From the NCBI RefSeq assembly GCF_002865645.1, contig NW_020194684.1, positions 2,247,241 to 2,311,240 on the forward strand: a DNA stretch of 64,000 bases, given 5' to 3'. Positions within the stretch are counted from its first letter, which is position 1. Every line of letters begins with the position of its first letter. The notes under the pieces were generated by a model, which saw only the letters and a list, made by a program, of their open reading frames with translations, was not told where the DNA came from and made no database searches. This document shows positions 46,566 through 58,149 of the stretch, in pieces. Origin of the DNA: Hyaloscypha bicolor E (lineage: Eukaryota; Ascomycota; Leotiomycetes; Helotiales; Hyaloscyphaceae). The translations under genes were made by a program, and so were the position numbers.

Positions 46566-46916
46566 CACGGCATAAAGTGACGGGATTACAGGGCATTTTG
46601 ACCCTAAACCCACGCTGTGAGATACTATGAAACATTCGCAAGGTCCCGGAAATCTTCAAGGGTTATAGTGCTGCTGGCGGAGCAACTACAGCACTTGGAC
46701 GCTATAATGGCAATTACCATAGGGCCCTTTAGCGAGGGAACCCCCGGAAAGACAGGGGAGAAGCCCTAAAAGGTGTACGGCCCCTTGTCCGCGGTTTATA
46801 GCTTGCTTTTAGTACAAATAGCCTGGAAATATAGGGCCTTACAGCGCTTGAGGTAGAAATGGGTAATAGTGGACTTTCAGCTCAAATGCCCTATAATCCC
46901 GTCACTTTATGCCGTG
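46566..46916. mobile_element. MITE with 33-bp inverted ends (351 bp)
   Basis: The left end (46566-46600, CACGGCATAAAGTGACGGGA...) is matched by the reverse complement of 46883-46916 with one or two mismatches. Flanking bases are AT on each side (46564-46565 and 46917-46918), so a 2-bp duplication is possible. There is no coding frame inside. It lies where the 2EXR pseudogene loses its 3' end. The superfamily is uncertain. Confidence 0.82.
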
Positions 46917-47330
46917 ATCTTCATAATCCCAATCTTTATGCGGGCGTCCTGCTGCGATGAGACGGTTGAGGTCTGAAGTATTGACAACTTGAGGAGTCCT
47001 CCGTAACACGCGCATTACCGCCCTCTTGCAAGCCCCCTGAAGTCCCTTTTCGACATGGAAGTCTCAATGTCGCCAGCTGAAAGCCGCCGATCCGTAACCC
47101 GAATGATCTGTTGTCAGGGGCTACCTCGGGAAACTCTTATTCGCCACCACCAAACATGAGGGTCCTCTTCTCTCCGTCTCGTTTTCGGAACAAGTTGTCT
47201 TTGATTCCATCCCGACTGACGGAATTGTCATTCTCTTAATAAGGCGATTTGATAGACAGAGGCGCAGCTATGGTTGGCCCAAGCCCCAAGCCTCACGCCC
47301 CAGCCACAGCTCAGTATCCCAGCCACTGTA
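46917..47330. other. Spacer between two MITEs
   Basis: No gene and no remaining homology to the 2EXR 3' end that I can see. Confidence 0.35.
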
Positions 47331-47547
47331 CGAAGGTGGGCGGCATTTAAAATCCCAGATCTCAATGCAACCCCTAAAACTCTTTAAAATAGCTTTGTAG
47401 GGTAGAAAAGAAGCATATCTAACTTTTATGGAATTTTCTCAATAATTAAATATAATACGAATTACGAGAATTTTTATATTGCGAGAGTCAAGGTTGTGCC
47501 AGCCCTCGCTTAGCGAATTGGACGATTTTTAATGCCGCCCGCCCTCG
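47331..47547. mobile_element. Small MITE with TA duplication (217 bp)
   Basis: Inverted ends of about 24 bp: left CGAAGGTGGGCGGCATTT..., right reverse complement CGAGGGCGGGCGGCATTA..., differing at three positions. TA flanks both ends (47329-47330, 47548-47549), as for Tc1/mariner-type MITEs. The interior is AT-rich and non-coding. Confidence 0.78.
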
Positions 47548-48010
47548 TACTTTAAATATCCCCAGTTGCAGGGGTCCGAGGTTGACAGCCCCAATCTACA
47601 TGCGAGCGGCTCAGCCCCCCTCTGTCGCCTCTAACTTCTCGATCCAGGAACGATGATTGGGGCCGGTGCGAGAAGCACCTTCCAAGTCTTCGGCTGCTTC
47701 TCCAGGCCAAGTCTCCCATCATCCACCAGCACCGAACATACCATACTATAGCATACCATCAACTCTAATCATCGTCAAATAATTGTCAACATTAACCACA
47801 GCTGGGCGCGTGTCGGCATCATGCTGACAAGAGCATGAGTGAGCGCCAATCGCCTCGTTGCCACAAGCGAATCCTCCCGAATTGAAGTCAGCAGCAGCCG
47901 ATCTCCAAGGTGTCAGCCTGTTCTGCGGTCGTGAATCTGGCTTCAGAAATAATCATCTAATTCCTCTCGGGCAGTCTCAAAATTGAGATTCCACTCGTTC
48001 TATATTAGCA
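47548..48010. other. Promoter region of membrane-protein gene
   Basis: No gene; presumed promoter and 5' leader of the gene at 48011. Confidence 0.35.
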
Positions 48011-49645
48011 ATGCATTTGCCAAGGGCATTTTTGCGACGTCAATCGGGACCGCCTGGAGGGAACAATGGGCCGCCAAATGGACCTGCCTTCCAGCCTTCT
48101 GGTGGATCTGGCAAGACGACTGTGATGCCCGTACGTCAATTCCAAGGTCTTTTTCTATCTGCCGTTGTGCTGACAGTCGAATAGATAGTTATTGGCGTTG
48201 TTATCGGCATCGTCGCACTCCTGCTCGCCATCTTTTTCATCCGACAAGTCCGCACGAAACACAAGAACCCGAAATACGTACCTACACCCTACCTCAAGAA
48301 GTTATGGAAGAAGTGGGAGCCGGCGTCAGGCTATCGTGTACCCGATGGAAATGAAACCCTGGAGCCTATCGCCGCGACAAGACAAACCGGTGTGCGACGG
48401 TCTGGCAATCCTCCATCCTCATTCACGGCTGCGGCCCGGGATGCGGTTGAGACGGCTGCAAATAATGGTTCGAGTGCGGCTGTAGGGGTTGATAGGAATA
48501 CATCCGTGAGGTCTGTCATGACCTTGCCGGCATATAATCCGAGTGTCGGACAGAACGAGCAGGTCTTGGGACGAGAAGGCGAACGAGGAGGAATCGATGT
48601 CGTGATTGAATTTCCAGAGACGGTGGATGAGGAGGAACAGCAGCGTGAAGCGGAGATGGAAGCTCTATACCAGGTCAGACTTGCGAGGAGAAGAGAGAAT
48701 GAAGAAAGGGAGGAGAGGAGAAGGCTGAGGAGAGAAGCGAGGGAGAGGGGTGATTTTGTCGCCTTGAGGGAGATTGCAGAGCGGCAGAGAACAACTTCGA
48801 CAGCGACTACGGGGCCAACAGTTGAGGAGTTGAGGGCAGAACACGATCGGATCAAGAAAGAACGGCAACGGGCCGTTTCTTCGGTGTCTTACGCGGATCT
48901 TGGGATAGCACGACATGATGGAACGAGATTACGAGCGAACAGTCACGAAAGTGAACGGGAAGGCCTACTTGGGGACGCAGCAAGTATTGCTGCGAGCAGT
49001 CAATATCACCGCAGAGATCGAAGCGCAAGCTCGGTAATAAGTATCGATACGATGAATTCTGATCTTCCATCGCCTGGCTTCACACGAACGCGCGCGGACT
49101 CGAGACCAGGTACTCCCTCAAGTCGCAGAAGGAGCGGACAAAGTCAGGTAGGAACGGTTTCCACTTCGAACGAAGGCAGAGCAGGAAGTAGTCCTGAGAT
49201 GATTGACCACGACGACATTCCCCCGAACAGCCCGCCGGGATACGAGAATATCTCGTTAGATACACCGCATGACGAACAACGAGCGCCACTGGAGCCACCG
49301 CCTGATTATTCGAGTCCGGTTTTAGGGAGTGGGGATTACGTGTCGCCAATTGAAGCAGTACTGCCTTCCCCACCAGCCGAAGCCTTTAACGATCGCAGAA
49401 GTTCTGCTTCGAATAGTCGAAGAGCCAGCCATGTTGGACAATTGATGTCAGATAGAAGGTCGAACAGCTCAAACTCCGCAGGATTAGGCTCTCGACCATC
49501 CACAGAACGAGGAAGCTCTCGAGGAGTGGCTGCTATTCCACAATTGCCGAGTCTGAGACTGCGAAGTCTACCTTCGATTCAAGTCGATGACGCGGATGAG
49601 CGTGATGTGACGGAGCAACGGCATTATGGCCACCCTGATGAATAG
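48011..49645 (+). CDS. Single-pass membrane protein with long charged cytosolic tail
   Basis: Exons 48011-48130 and 48185-49645 with a 54-nt intron; 526 aa. A 40-residue Gly/Pro/Asn-rich N-terminus without a cleavable signal precedes one strong membrane helix encoded at the start of exon 2 (VIGVVIGIVALLLAIFFI). A basic stop-transfer (RQVRTKHKNPKY) and VPTPYLKKLWKKWEP follow. The tail has an acidic-basic coiled-coil-like stretch (DEEEQQREAEMEALYQVRLARRRENEEREERRRLRRE), then Ser/Pro/Arg-rich disordered sequence with PPxY-like pieces (NSPPGYENIS, PPPDYSSP) that could bind WW domains or arrestin/Rsp5-type ligases; that last point is inference. I recognise it as a common fungal architecture without a known function. 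Confidence 0.85.
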
Positions 49646-50268
49646 GTTATAGTACATATTTTGGTAGATGTGGTGGATGAGGATATGATTAATGATACGT
49701 GGGGATGGAATGATCTAGAGGATACCTTTTATTACTGAGATGAGGAAAAGGAGGAGGTCTTATACCCGTTGTTATCTGATGTTTCATGAGCATGGCGTTT
49801 TGGTTGGGTATCTTGAATGGCGAGAGTTTGGATCTGATTTGTATAATTCAAAACAGGATACAAATGTGAATGAAAGTGTTTACTTCGTAGCCAAGGGCAG
49901 CTTGTCTTTGTGTCAGTTAGCTGGAGGTAAAGATCTATTGGCTTTGATTGCGAAGCGGCAATTAAGTCTGTTATGGCAGTTTGACCTCAAATGCCTTCCA
50001 GTTCGACCCCGAAGAATGGAAGTCACAAGCTAATCTCGCATTTAGTCGTAGGGATCTCTCTTGTGGAGATTGAAATAGGGAATGCGTTTCAAAGTCCTTG
50101 GATACTTGGTACAATGCAAATTCTATGTCAAGGATCTTATCGAAGACGACCCCTCAAGTGATGAGATGCGCTCAATCCATCTGCGAATGCGCAATTGTTC
50201 TGACTCTATTAAGCGCATCAACCTATTCATTGCCAAATCGAGAATTAGTTCCGATTCGCAAGCTGCTC
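49646..50268. other. Intergenic, no supported gene
   Basis: 3' region of the membrane-protein gene; short chance frames only. Confidence 0.4.
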
Positions 50269-50390
50269 CTAGATAGCCCTCTTAGTCTTCACAATAGCTT
50301 CTTTGGCACCCCAGAAACCAATCTCCCGATACTCTCTCATAAAACCTTCCTCCGAGATGTGGGTTTTGCAACCGGTATCTTCCATGACGC
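50269..50390 (-). pseudogene. C-terminal fragment of a third 2EXR copy
   Basis: On the minus strand a ~35-codon frame ending at the stop 50271-50269 contains REIGFWGAKEAIVKTKRAI, closely matching REIGFWGVRKSINAAKKAI at the end of the intact 2EXR protein (44,425-44,490). The residues before it (TGCKTHISEEGFMREY) parallel TRCEIFVPDEEYPGED. Nothing upstream on that strand continues the similarity, so only the end of a copy survives, in the opposite orientation to the other two. Confidence 0.75.
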
Positions 50391-50690
50391 TCTTAATTAA
50401 TCAAGTATAAGGTACCTGGATTTGAGCTTATTTCCTTGCTAAATACAAGTCACTAATTCTCTTCTGCAGGGCTACACTAGTACAAACTACCTTATTTACG
50501 ATTCTAGTAATAATAATGGCTTTAGAAGGCATTAGGAAACTAATTTCGGTATTAAAGATCAAGTTTTAATAGGAGTTATAATAGTTATTCAGGAAGAATC
50601 AAAAATCGCGTTTTTTGGGTTGGGCGGAAAGTAGGTTTGGGCGGTTTGGGGGTGAACCCTTCTAGGCCAATAGGCACACAACTTCACGCG
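50391..50690. other. AT-rich spacer
   Basis: Short AT-rich stretch (50,400-50,600) without coding content. Confidence 0.35.
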
Positions 50691-53591
50691 ATGCCAGGCC
50701 CGTCTATTCTTGGATGGACGCGGATGTCAGAAAGCTGCCTAGCTCCAGATACCACCAACAAACCTACAAATCTGCTCAGCACCCCCTCAATTTTCGCAGC
50801 CTTCGACCTTAAACTTCTTCTGACGAGGATTCGTCTGAGGGAGACTTCGATGAGTCAATACTCTACGAAGACAGAAGTACGCTCCGTCGCGAAACTCAAC
50901 CCACGGGTTATAGCAAAGGCTATGTGCCAGAGTGGGGACCCGCAGAGGCATTCAGAGAGTTTACGCAAAATTGGTGAACCTCGTATTCCAGTTTCATTTT
51001 CCATCAACTGACCGTCTGTAGGAAGGATGCAATTATCGAAACAAACCAATTCAGACAGACCCAATGTCAGGTCGTCGTTAAAGGATTCGATTCGGACAAC
51101 ATCTACACAGCCCCGGGTTCGATATGAAGCATCCAACTTTTACTGGGCTTTCAAGTTCGGTGGGCATAGGAAAAGGCAGCTTTACTGTTCGCTGGCACCT
51201 ATGGCCGAAAACAAGATCAAGAAGTTGAGGGAGAGACAAAAAAAGAGAATGGCTGCTGGAGCGACTAGAGAGCTGCAATCGAACATATGGGAAGATATGA
51301 CCGTGAAGATTGGCCTGATCCAAGGAATTGGGGAGAAAGTTAAAAAGGAAGATTTCCTGAGCTGGGTCGCCGTCTCACTCGACCTAGATCAACCCTCCAA
51401 AACAATCGAAACACGACATGGATGTCTGATTCTCGACGAGGAGTTTGCTGGGAGGATCTATCTCAAAAGCCTTTTGCTAAAAGGAAAGAGTTTCGAGAAA
51501 CCATTGAAGTTCGGGTATAACTTTTATCGTGGGTCAGTGGAACGTGACCGGACGAGCTTGAAGAAAACCGGCCAGGAAGCTAGAATTCTGGCTGAGATCT
51601 GGGCGGACGCCATCCGTCTTCATGAACGGGACACAATTGATAAGTATGTCGAACTCTTGCGAGAAGACGAGACTGCCGATGTCAACAAAGTCGAAGAGTT
51701 CATTTCTGAATTTACAGCAAAGAAGGTCTGGTCACGGCTTTTAGAACAGGATCCCGAACGTGGTTGCTTCTATCACGACACTCGCAATGGAGACAAGGTA
51801 CGTACCCTCCCATATCTGGCCCTCCACACTCTAATTATTGTGTTCAATCGTAGGATGCCGAGATCATCAGAAATAGTCTGAAGAGGGAGCCCATACAACT
51901 GCCTACACCTCTCTGGGAATCACTCAGAAAATTCAAGATTGTCAGAGCGCCGAGAGAACAGCAGTGTCACTTGCTTCACAATGCGCCAGTCGCCGAGGAC
52001 AACCGAAGTCCATATTCTGCCGGGGTGTGGAGAGCTTTGAGAGCGGCCCTAGCTTTGGATGTAAAGACCAAAGACTTGAAAGTGGTGTTCAAAAACGGCG
52101 CCACAACCGACTTCGATTTGATTCTCTTCGAGTCAACTTTGGAGATCAACAATAAATGGCTCGATTTTAAGCAAAGTCATTCGAAGACTGCCTGCTGGCT
52201 TTCTCGACAATCGAATGACGAGTCGTCCACCATGTCCCACTTTTCGTGCGATCACATTGCCTTAACTTTATATGAGCTTGTATTAGAAGAGGTGATGAAA
52301 GACCCAGGGTTCGCGCACCGAGAATCGAGTGAATCAAAGGCGACTCTGTGTCAGAAGGTGTCCGAAAACCTCCGTCATATGCCAATGATGATAGAGACTT
52401 GCCTGGGTGGCCCTGGTGAGATCATCGTCTCGTGGATTGGCAGGGATGGCGGAATGGTTTCTCGAGTTTATGGTTTGAATCCTAAACTTGAAATTACATT
52501 GCACCAAGAGAGCTCTTGCGCGCTCAAGAGAGGCGACTTGCTGAGATCGAGTAAGTAGCTTCCCACATCCTTCAACTTTGGGTCGAGAATATTCCAAGGT
52601 CTGTATTATCCTACCGATGCTAAATTGAGCTTTCAGATCCCGAACCTGCAACTCCCTCTGTCGAAGTTAATCCTCTCGGAAGTCCCAGATGTGGCTGCCC
52701 GTCTATGGTCGTACCTCAAAAAGACTTGAAAGTTACTTTCCCTGGCCTTGATCCTCAAGAGGAATACTTTCCCATGATTTCTCGAGAAGATCCTCAAGCA
52801 TTCTTTGGTCTAGCCCCGAAAAGCCTTCAGCCAAGAGCGCCATTATCCAAATCACTGAGTATACAAACAAGAGTTGAACAATCAATCAACAGTGCTCTTA
52901 GAAGAAATTCGCCTCCTAATGTGGAAATTGACAATGGCAACCTGTATGACGCCGATAATTCAGATGGAGAGATTATGCAATTGGACTCTCCAATCCCACG
53001 CCCTTCCAGTCGGAGCTCGGTCAGTGGTCCTGAGAATCAGACAAACGATGTTCTCAGGAACACACCTCCCCGAACTATTGCCCCATATCGAGCTCAGATG
53101 AGAGAAGAGCTCCAGGATCTTCGAGTAAGTCACGTTCCTCATCCATCTCGACATAACTGACTCAAGCTTCCCAAGACGGAAACCAAGTCTCAGCAGCAGC
53201 AACTAGCAGTCAAAGACCAAGAGATAGCAAAATTAGCCGCTGATCTTGAATCTAAGACCCAGCAACTCGCAAGGAGTGAAACGATTATTCTAAGATTGAG
53301 AGAAGAGATCCGAAACGCCGAGAGAGATCTCGAAGCCGCCAACGCACGCATCGAGGATCTCACTATCAAAGACCAAGGCGCCACCGGCTCGATCGAAGCT
53401 CTACGGGTAAAGATCCAGGAATCACAAGAGTGAAACGTGAGAGGGACGGAAATCGAGATTTGAAACCAGGTACCTTGGGGCGGGATCCCAAAAGACCCAG
53501 GAATATTATCACGACTGGAGAGGATGGCCCTGTTGACTTGACCAGCGATAGAAATGTGGGCAACTCGGCATCGTCTACTTCAGGGGCGTAA
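50691..53591 (+). pseudogene. Broken large fungal protein with GHKL-ATPase-like N-box
   Basis: An exon ending at 50973 encodes an acidic stretch and AFREFTQNW; across a 48-nt intron (50974-51021) it continues KDAIIETNQF. Together, E-x-x-x-N-W-x-D-A matches the Mg-binding N-box of GHKL (Bergerat-fold) ATPases. This frame stops near 51116, and the frame that continues (RVRYEASNFYWAFKFGG...) is shifted by one, with what looks like a missing segment where the glycine boxes and ATP lid should be. The rest is long and coherent across introns 51798-51853, 52551-52636 and 53125-53166: IWEDMTVKIG, YNFYRGSVERDR, FSCDHIALTLYELVLEEV, a C-terminal coiled coil (53170-53400). Then a second one-base shift near 53430 moves into a basic tail ending VDLTSD. 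Two lesions make it a probable pseudogene; the family name is from memory and uncertain. The start is not resolved. Confidence 0.62.
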
Positions 53592-54782
53592 ATTGGGATG
53601 GGAATTTGTTTTTTTGGTGCGTGGGAGGGGCGTTGATATCTGGTACACATGGAAAACGGGGTTGGTGGGATTTCAGCAGATCGGGTTTTTGGTGGAAAGG
53701 CGTTTGTGAGCGAGTCGCCCTCCCTCGGCATATACTGTCAATGCGCAAGCAGATATAATTTATCATGTAAGGAATTATACTTTTGTGTGCGAAACGAGAA
53801 CACTTATCACTACCAAAGCGTTTCAATGAATAGTTTTTGAACTTTTATATTTCCCTACTTGCAGCAATTTTTCCTTCTTCTAGAGCGTCATCCTTTCTTC
53901 CTCTGCAGACACGCCCTAGCAAGAGAGGGATGGCCACGATTTCTTACCCATGGAGGCGGCGACAACGACATATGGGTGGACGAAAAGAGGAAGTATGAAC
54001 GACGATTCGGTGGTGGAAGGCCTCCACCGGGCGAGCCGGCAGCTTCGTGACCAGTGGATGTCGGAAAGTGTAGCCCGCGCAGCGGTGCGGGCATCCCGGG
54101 AATCTGAGCGTATGGCAGATGTCCAAAACAAGGACTTTTCCCTGGCAATAGAATAATCACGCTCAAGTGAAAGGATAGCGAGAGACCCGAGAACGGCCGA
54201 GCTATACGAGGACCCGCCACTGTATTGGGTTCCATATGTTCATTTCGGGATCTAGAAGACGTCGGTCGATGCCAATAATCGTCTCTATAGCCTGGATGGT
54301 AATCTTGGGTGGGGTGGGTGCTTGAAGGAGGGATCTAGATTATCGGCCCTTGGAGTTCAGAGTTTGCCTTGCTTTGGAGCCTAGGGAGGGTGAGAAGAGG
54401 GAGCTGAGCTAAGTTCATACTCGTATCTCAACCAATCCGACTAACTTAAGAGGAATGATCGCAGTCGCAAATACTCAAGAGCATCGACTCCAAAGTAAGA
54501 GATCGAGAGCTCTGGCTTTAAGCCAGCTATATCGTTAAAGTGTTTAGGTGCGGCGAAGCCGACAGAGGATTTTGGGTGGTCTAGACAAGATAAGTAGAGA
54601 ATATATAGTAAGATACGAAGCGGCCGATCAAGGGGAAGGGTTAGGATAAGATTAAAGAGGAAGATAGTCGAGTAGTAGGGGGGGCACGACTTTTATAGAC
54701 GTTCGAGATATTAAAAGCGGCGGCTGGTCCGTGGGTATACCTTGCCCGATGCGGCGGGCGCCAAACCCGGGAGGGCAAACAC
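53592..54782. other. Intergenic transition to repeat-rich tract
   Basis: GC-balanced sequence without a supported gene; frames at 53,859-54,235 overlap on both strands and look like chance. From about 54,530 the sequence is purine-rich and may be repeat-derived. Confidence 0.35.
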
Positions 54783-55021
54783 TGTTACGGGTACGGCATT
54801 CAGGTCTTGGAAAGCAAGGTAGAAGGTCCCTTACGAAGACGATTCAAAGCTAAGGAAGGGAAAACTAGAATACAGGAGGCTGCGAGGGAGTATATGCACC
54901 CCACAGTATGCTAGTCCCGAAGGGGCTTAGCCTTCTAAATATCTCCAGTGCATTCCAAGCATACCTCCCTAGCGAGGCGGCCGCATCACGTGCGTCTAGG
55001 AGGCATCTGGGAATCGTAACA
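54783..55021 (-). mobile_element. LTR (239 bp) of a retrotransposon
   Basis: It begins TGTTACG and ends CGTAACA, a perfect 7-bp inverted terminus of LTR type. The sequence just to its right, read on the minus strand, is a purine run (GAAGGGGGGG at 55036-55024 approx.) ending directly at the LTR. That is the polypurine tract of an element on the minus strand, making this its 3' LTR. The flanking 5-bp pairs (AACAC / TTACC) differ, so it is not a simple solo LTR. It is GC-balanced, unlike the interior to its right. Confidence 0.65.
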
Positions 55022-56649
55022 TTACCCCCCCTTCGGAATAAGGTTGTCCCCGAGCTTCGTAAAAGCCATTAATCCATCCAATTTCGTACTATTCTCCTTT
55101 CCAAAATAAACTAGCATCTCGGATATAGGCATTATATATAAAAGGCCGGTGCCTTTACTATATAACTTAGAGGGATTTATTATTATTTCTATATAATTCT
55201 AGGCAAGTATTATTTTTTATATAATCTAGCTAATATTATAGGTTTTATAGAGGTTCTAATATATTAATATTATTATTATAGAAACTCTCTAAAACCAGGA
55301 GGCTATTACTTAGTACTAAAGCTAAATACTATACTAGATCCTTATCCTAATTAACTTACTAAATTCTATACTTTAGCTTATTTCTTACTAGCTTAATTAT
55401 AATAATCTATTTAATACTATACTTTTATTTACTATTCTCTAGTATTAATAGGAGCGGTTCCGGATTTGCTTGGCCTAATAAAGAATTCTGGAAGTTTTTT
55501 TATAGCTTTTCTATATAGAAAACTAAATATATCTTTATAATTTCTAATAGTTTTAGGAGAAATAAATAGTTATATTATTCTAGAATCTTAAATAGATCCT
55601 CTATTTGATTTCCTAGCTTCTGGTTTAAATAATATAATATAGTAGGCTATATTCTTTAAAAATTATATTATTTTAGTAGTTTTAAGGTTTAGGTTATATA
55701 ATAAAAACTGCGGCCTTTTATATATAACTTATAGAAATCATATAAGAAAGCTAGTTTTTCTATAGTTCTAGAGAATAATCTTTTATAAATATTTAATTAA
55801 TTAAGCTTTTATATATTATATACTATTTATACTTTACTATTTATATTTTACTATTTATATTTTATTATTTATATTTTACTATTTATACTTTTAATTTATT
55901 AATTTATTATTAAGTTATATTTTATACTCTAATATATTTTATATAGGTTTTTATTTTATTATAGTTTCTCTCTTATATATTTTATAGTAAGTAATATAAA
56001 GAAAATAGAAATTTTATAATTAAGGTAATATTTTTATAAAGTTCTAAGAAATATTTATAAGACAAATTATTAGCTTAGTAAGTTAGGAGAAAAAAAGGCT
56101 ATTATAATATCTTAAGCCTAAGGCTAAAATATTAAGAATATATAAGTATTAATTTTAGTATTTTATATTAATTTCTAATATATCTAATAACTTAGATATG
56201 AGTTAGCTATAAGATATAATTACTAGTATAATATATAAAAGTAGTAAAAATAGAAGCTAATTATAAAAAAAAAGAATTAAAGAAAATAAAATAAGAAATA
56301 TTATATTAAAATAATATAAGTTAGATCTTAGTTAGAAATAAACTTTAGTACTCGGAAATAAAGTTATACTATTAATTTATATATTATTTTTAGTTATAAT
56401 AAAGACTAGAATAAAGATAATATTAGTTTTAGTAAAAAAGCTTATTTCTAAATCCGAAAAAGATATCTAAAAAAGAAAATATCCTTAATTTTAAGTAAAA
56501 TAATAAATAGAAATCAGAAATAAAAATTAAAAAGAAATTAGAAATAAGAAAATATATAAATAATTTAGAGAAACTTCTAGAGAAAAAAAAGAATACTAAA
56601 TAAAAAAATAAAAAAGAATTTAAAAAAGTTAGAAAAGTTAGAAAAATTA

Positions 56650-56738
56650 TATTTATTATTTTTATTATTATTTTTATTATTATTTTTATTATTATTTTTA
56701 TTATTATTTTTATTATTATTTTTATTATTATTTTTAAT
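56650..56738 (+). repeat. 12-bp AT minisatellite
   Basis: About seven head-to-tail copies of ATTATTTTTATT with near-perfect identity. Confidence 0.9.
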
Positions 56739-57045
56739 AATATTATTAAATATATCTAGTTTAGTAAAATTAAAAAAAATACTATAAGTATTAAGCTAAA
56801 GAAATAGAAAAGAAAATATAAATAATAAGAATAAAACTAGAAAAGCTATTACTTTATTATTTCTAATACTAAAACTCGAACCTTAATTATATTTATTATT
56901 ATTAACTAATTTCTCTCTAATTCCGGTTCTTAAACTAAAAGATATATTTAAATAGGAAGTTAGTTTTTTAGGAATCTTATTAATAGAAGTTTCAAATATA
57001 GAAACTATTAGTATAGCTATTTCTTTAAAAGTTATATATATAGTT

Positions 57046-57130
57046 ACGGGATACGGGATACGGAATATAGATAATAGAATATAGGTAATAAGATATAGAT
57101 AATAGGATATAAGATATAGAATATAGTTAT
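57046..57130 (+). repeat. Imperfect short tandem repeat (GGATAYRG type)
   Basis: Runs of 7-9 base units such as GGATACG and AATATAGATAATAG repeat with substitutions, e.g. GGGATACGGGATACGGAATATAG. Confidence 0.6.
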
Positions 57131-57910
57131 ATAATCTTATATTTTATTAGTAATTCGACTAGTAAACTAGATTTCTTTAAGCTTAGCAGATTTAGGAATT
57201 ATATATTAATATTATAATACTATAATTCCTATTTCTAAAATAATAACTTTACTAACTATATATAAATAGTACTTCTATATCTATATAATAATACTATATA
57301 TTACTAGTAAACTAATACTAATTAGTTAGTACTTATAGATTAGAAATAGAATAGTTAAGCTAAAGTATCTAATAGCTAAAATAAAAATTAAACTAGTTTA
57401 TATTAAAAAAAGAAATTATCTATTAACTCTATAAAGTATCCGGTAGCTTAAGAGAGAAAATAGCTAGCTTTTACTAAGAACTAATAATTATTCTATTAAA
57501 GAGGGAAATTACTTATTAACTCTATAAAGTATCCGGTAACCTAAGGGAAAAGACTCTAGTTCTTACTAATTAATAAGTAATTAGCCATTTAACTATCTAT
57601 CTATTTAACTTCTATTATTCTTTAAAACTAACTTCTTTTAGCCCTAAAACTACCTTCTTAGAAATTATCTTTTCTACTTATATAATACCCGTATTTATAG
57701 GATATTTTCTCCGGAATATATATCCTATATATACCCTTAAAACTCTTTAACTACTATTTTGATTTTACTATTAAATTGAGTTCTTTAAGCTTTAGATTCT
57801 CCCGGAATTATAATATTTCACTTCCTAAATTTCTTATTATAAATAAAATATTTAAGGGCGAAATATTTACTTTAATACCCTTAATACCCTTAATATCCCT
57901 AGATATCTAG

Positions 57911-58055
57911 GGTATCTAATATCTCAATCAGGTATCTAGTATCTTAACTAGGTATCTAAACCAGGCATCTAGTATCTAAACTAGATATCTGGTATCTAAA
58001 CTAGATATCTGGTATCTAAACCAGGTATCTGGTATCTAAACCAGGTATCTAAATA
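57911..58055 (+). repeat. 20-bp minisatellite
   Basis: About seven copies of GGTATCTAAACYAGRTATCT in tandem, the last four nearly identical. The only internal changes are C/T and G/A. Confidence 0.88.
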
Positions 58056-58149
58056 CCTTTATTACTAAACTCTTTCTATAAACTTACTATAAACTACCTT
58101 ATTTTCAAATCTCTCTTACTATAAATTATATATATATTAAGAAGGGCTT

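Larger units (their letters stand above)
55022..58140. mobile_element. AT-rich, mutated repeat tract (unclassified)
   Basis: Beyond about 55,090 the base composition drops sharply to A/T, with TA-rich words everywhere and hardly any CA or TG. No reading frame is recoverable. The first ~100 bases may be the 3' end of the minus-strand LTR element. The composition is what RIP leaves on repeated DNA. It includes simple repeats listed separately and a ~100-bp tandem duplication near 57,420 and 57,515 (ATTAACTCTATAAAGTATCC). Confidence 0.6.

Noticed and set aside
46042..46659. 205-codon minus-strand open frame
   Set aside because: It is antisense to the 2EXR pseudogene blocks, which carry the real similarity, and it runs across the MITE border.
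54783..55021. Solo LTR
   Set aside because: The 5-bp flanks do not match and a purine tract abuts the right side, so it is more likely the 3' LTR of an element extending rightward.
57911..58055. CRISPR-like array
   Set aside because: The 20-bp units are directly abutting without unique spacers, and the genome is fungal; it is a minisatellite.
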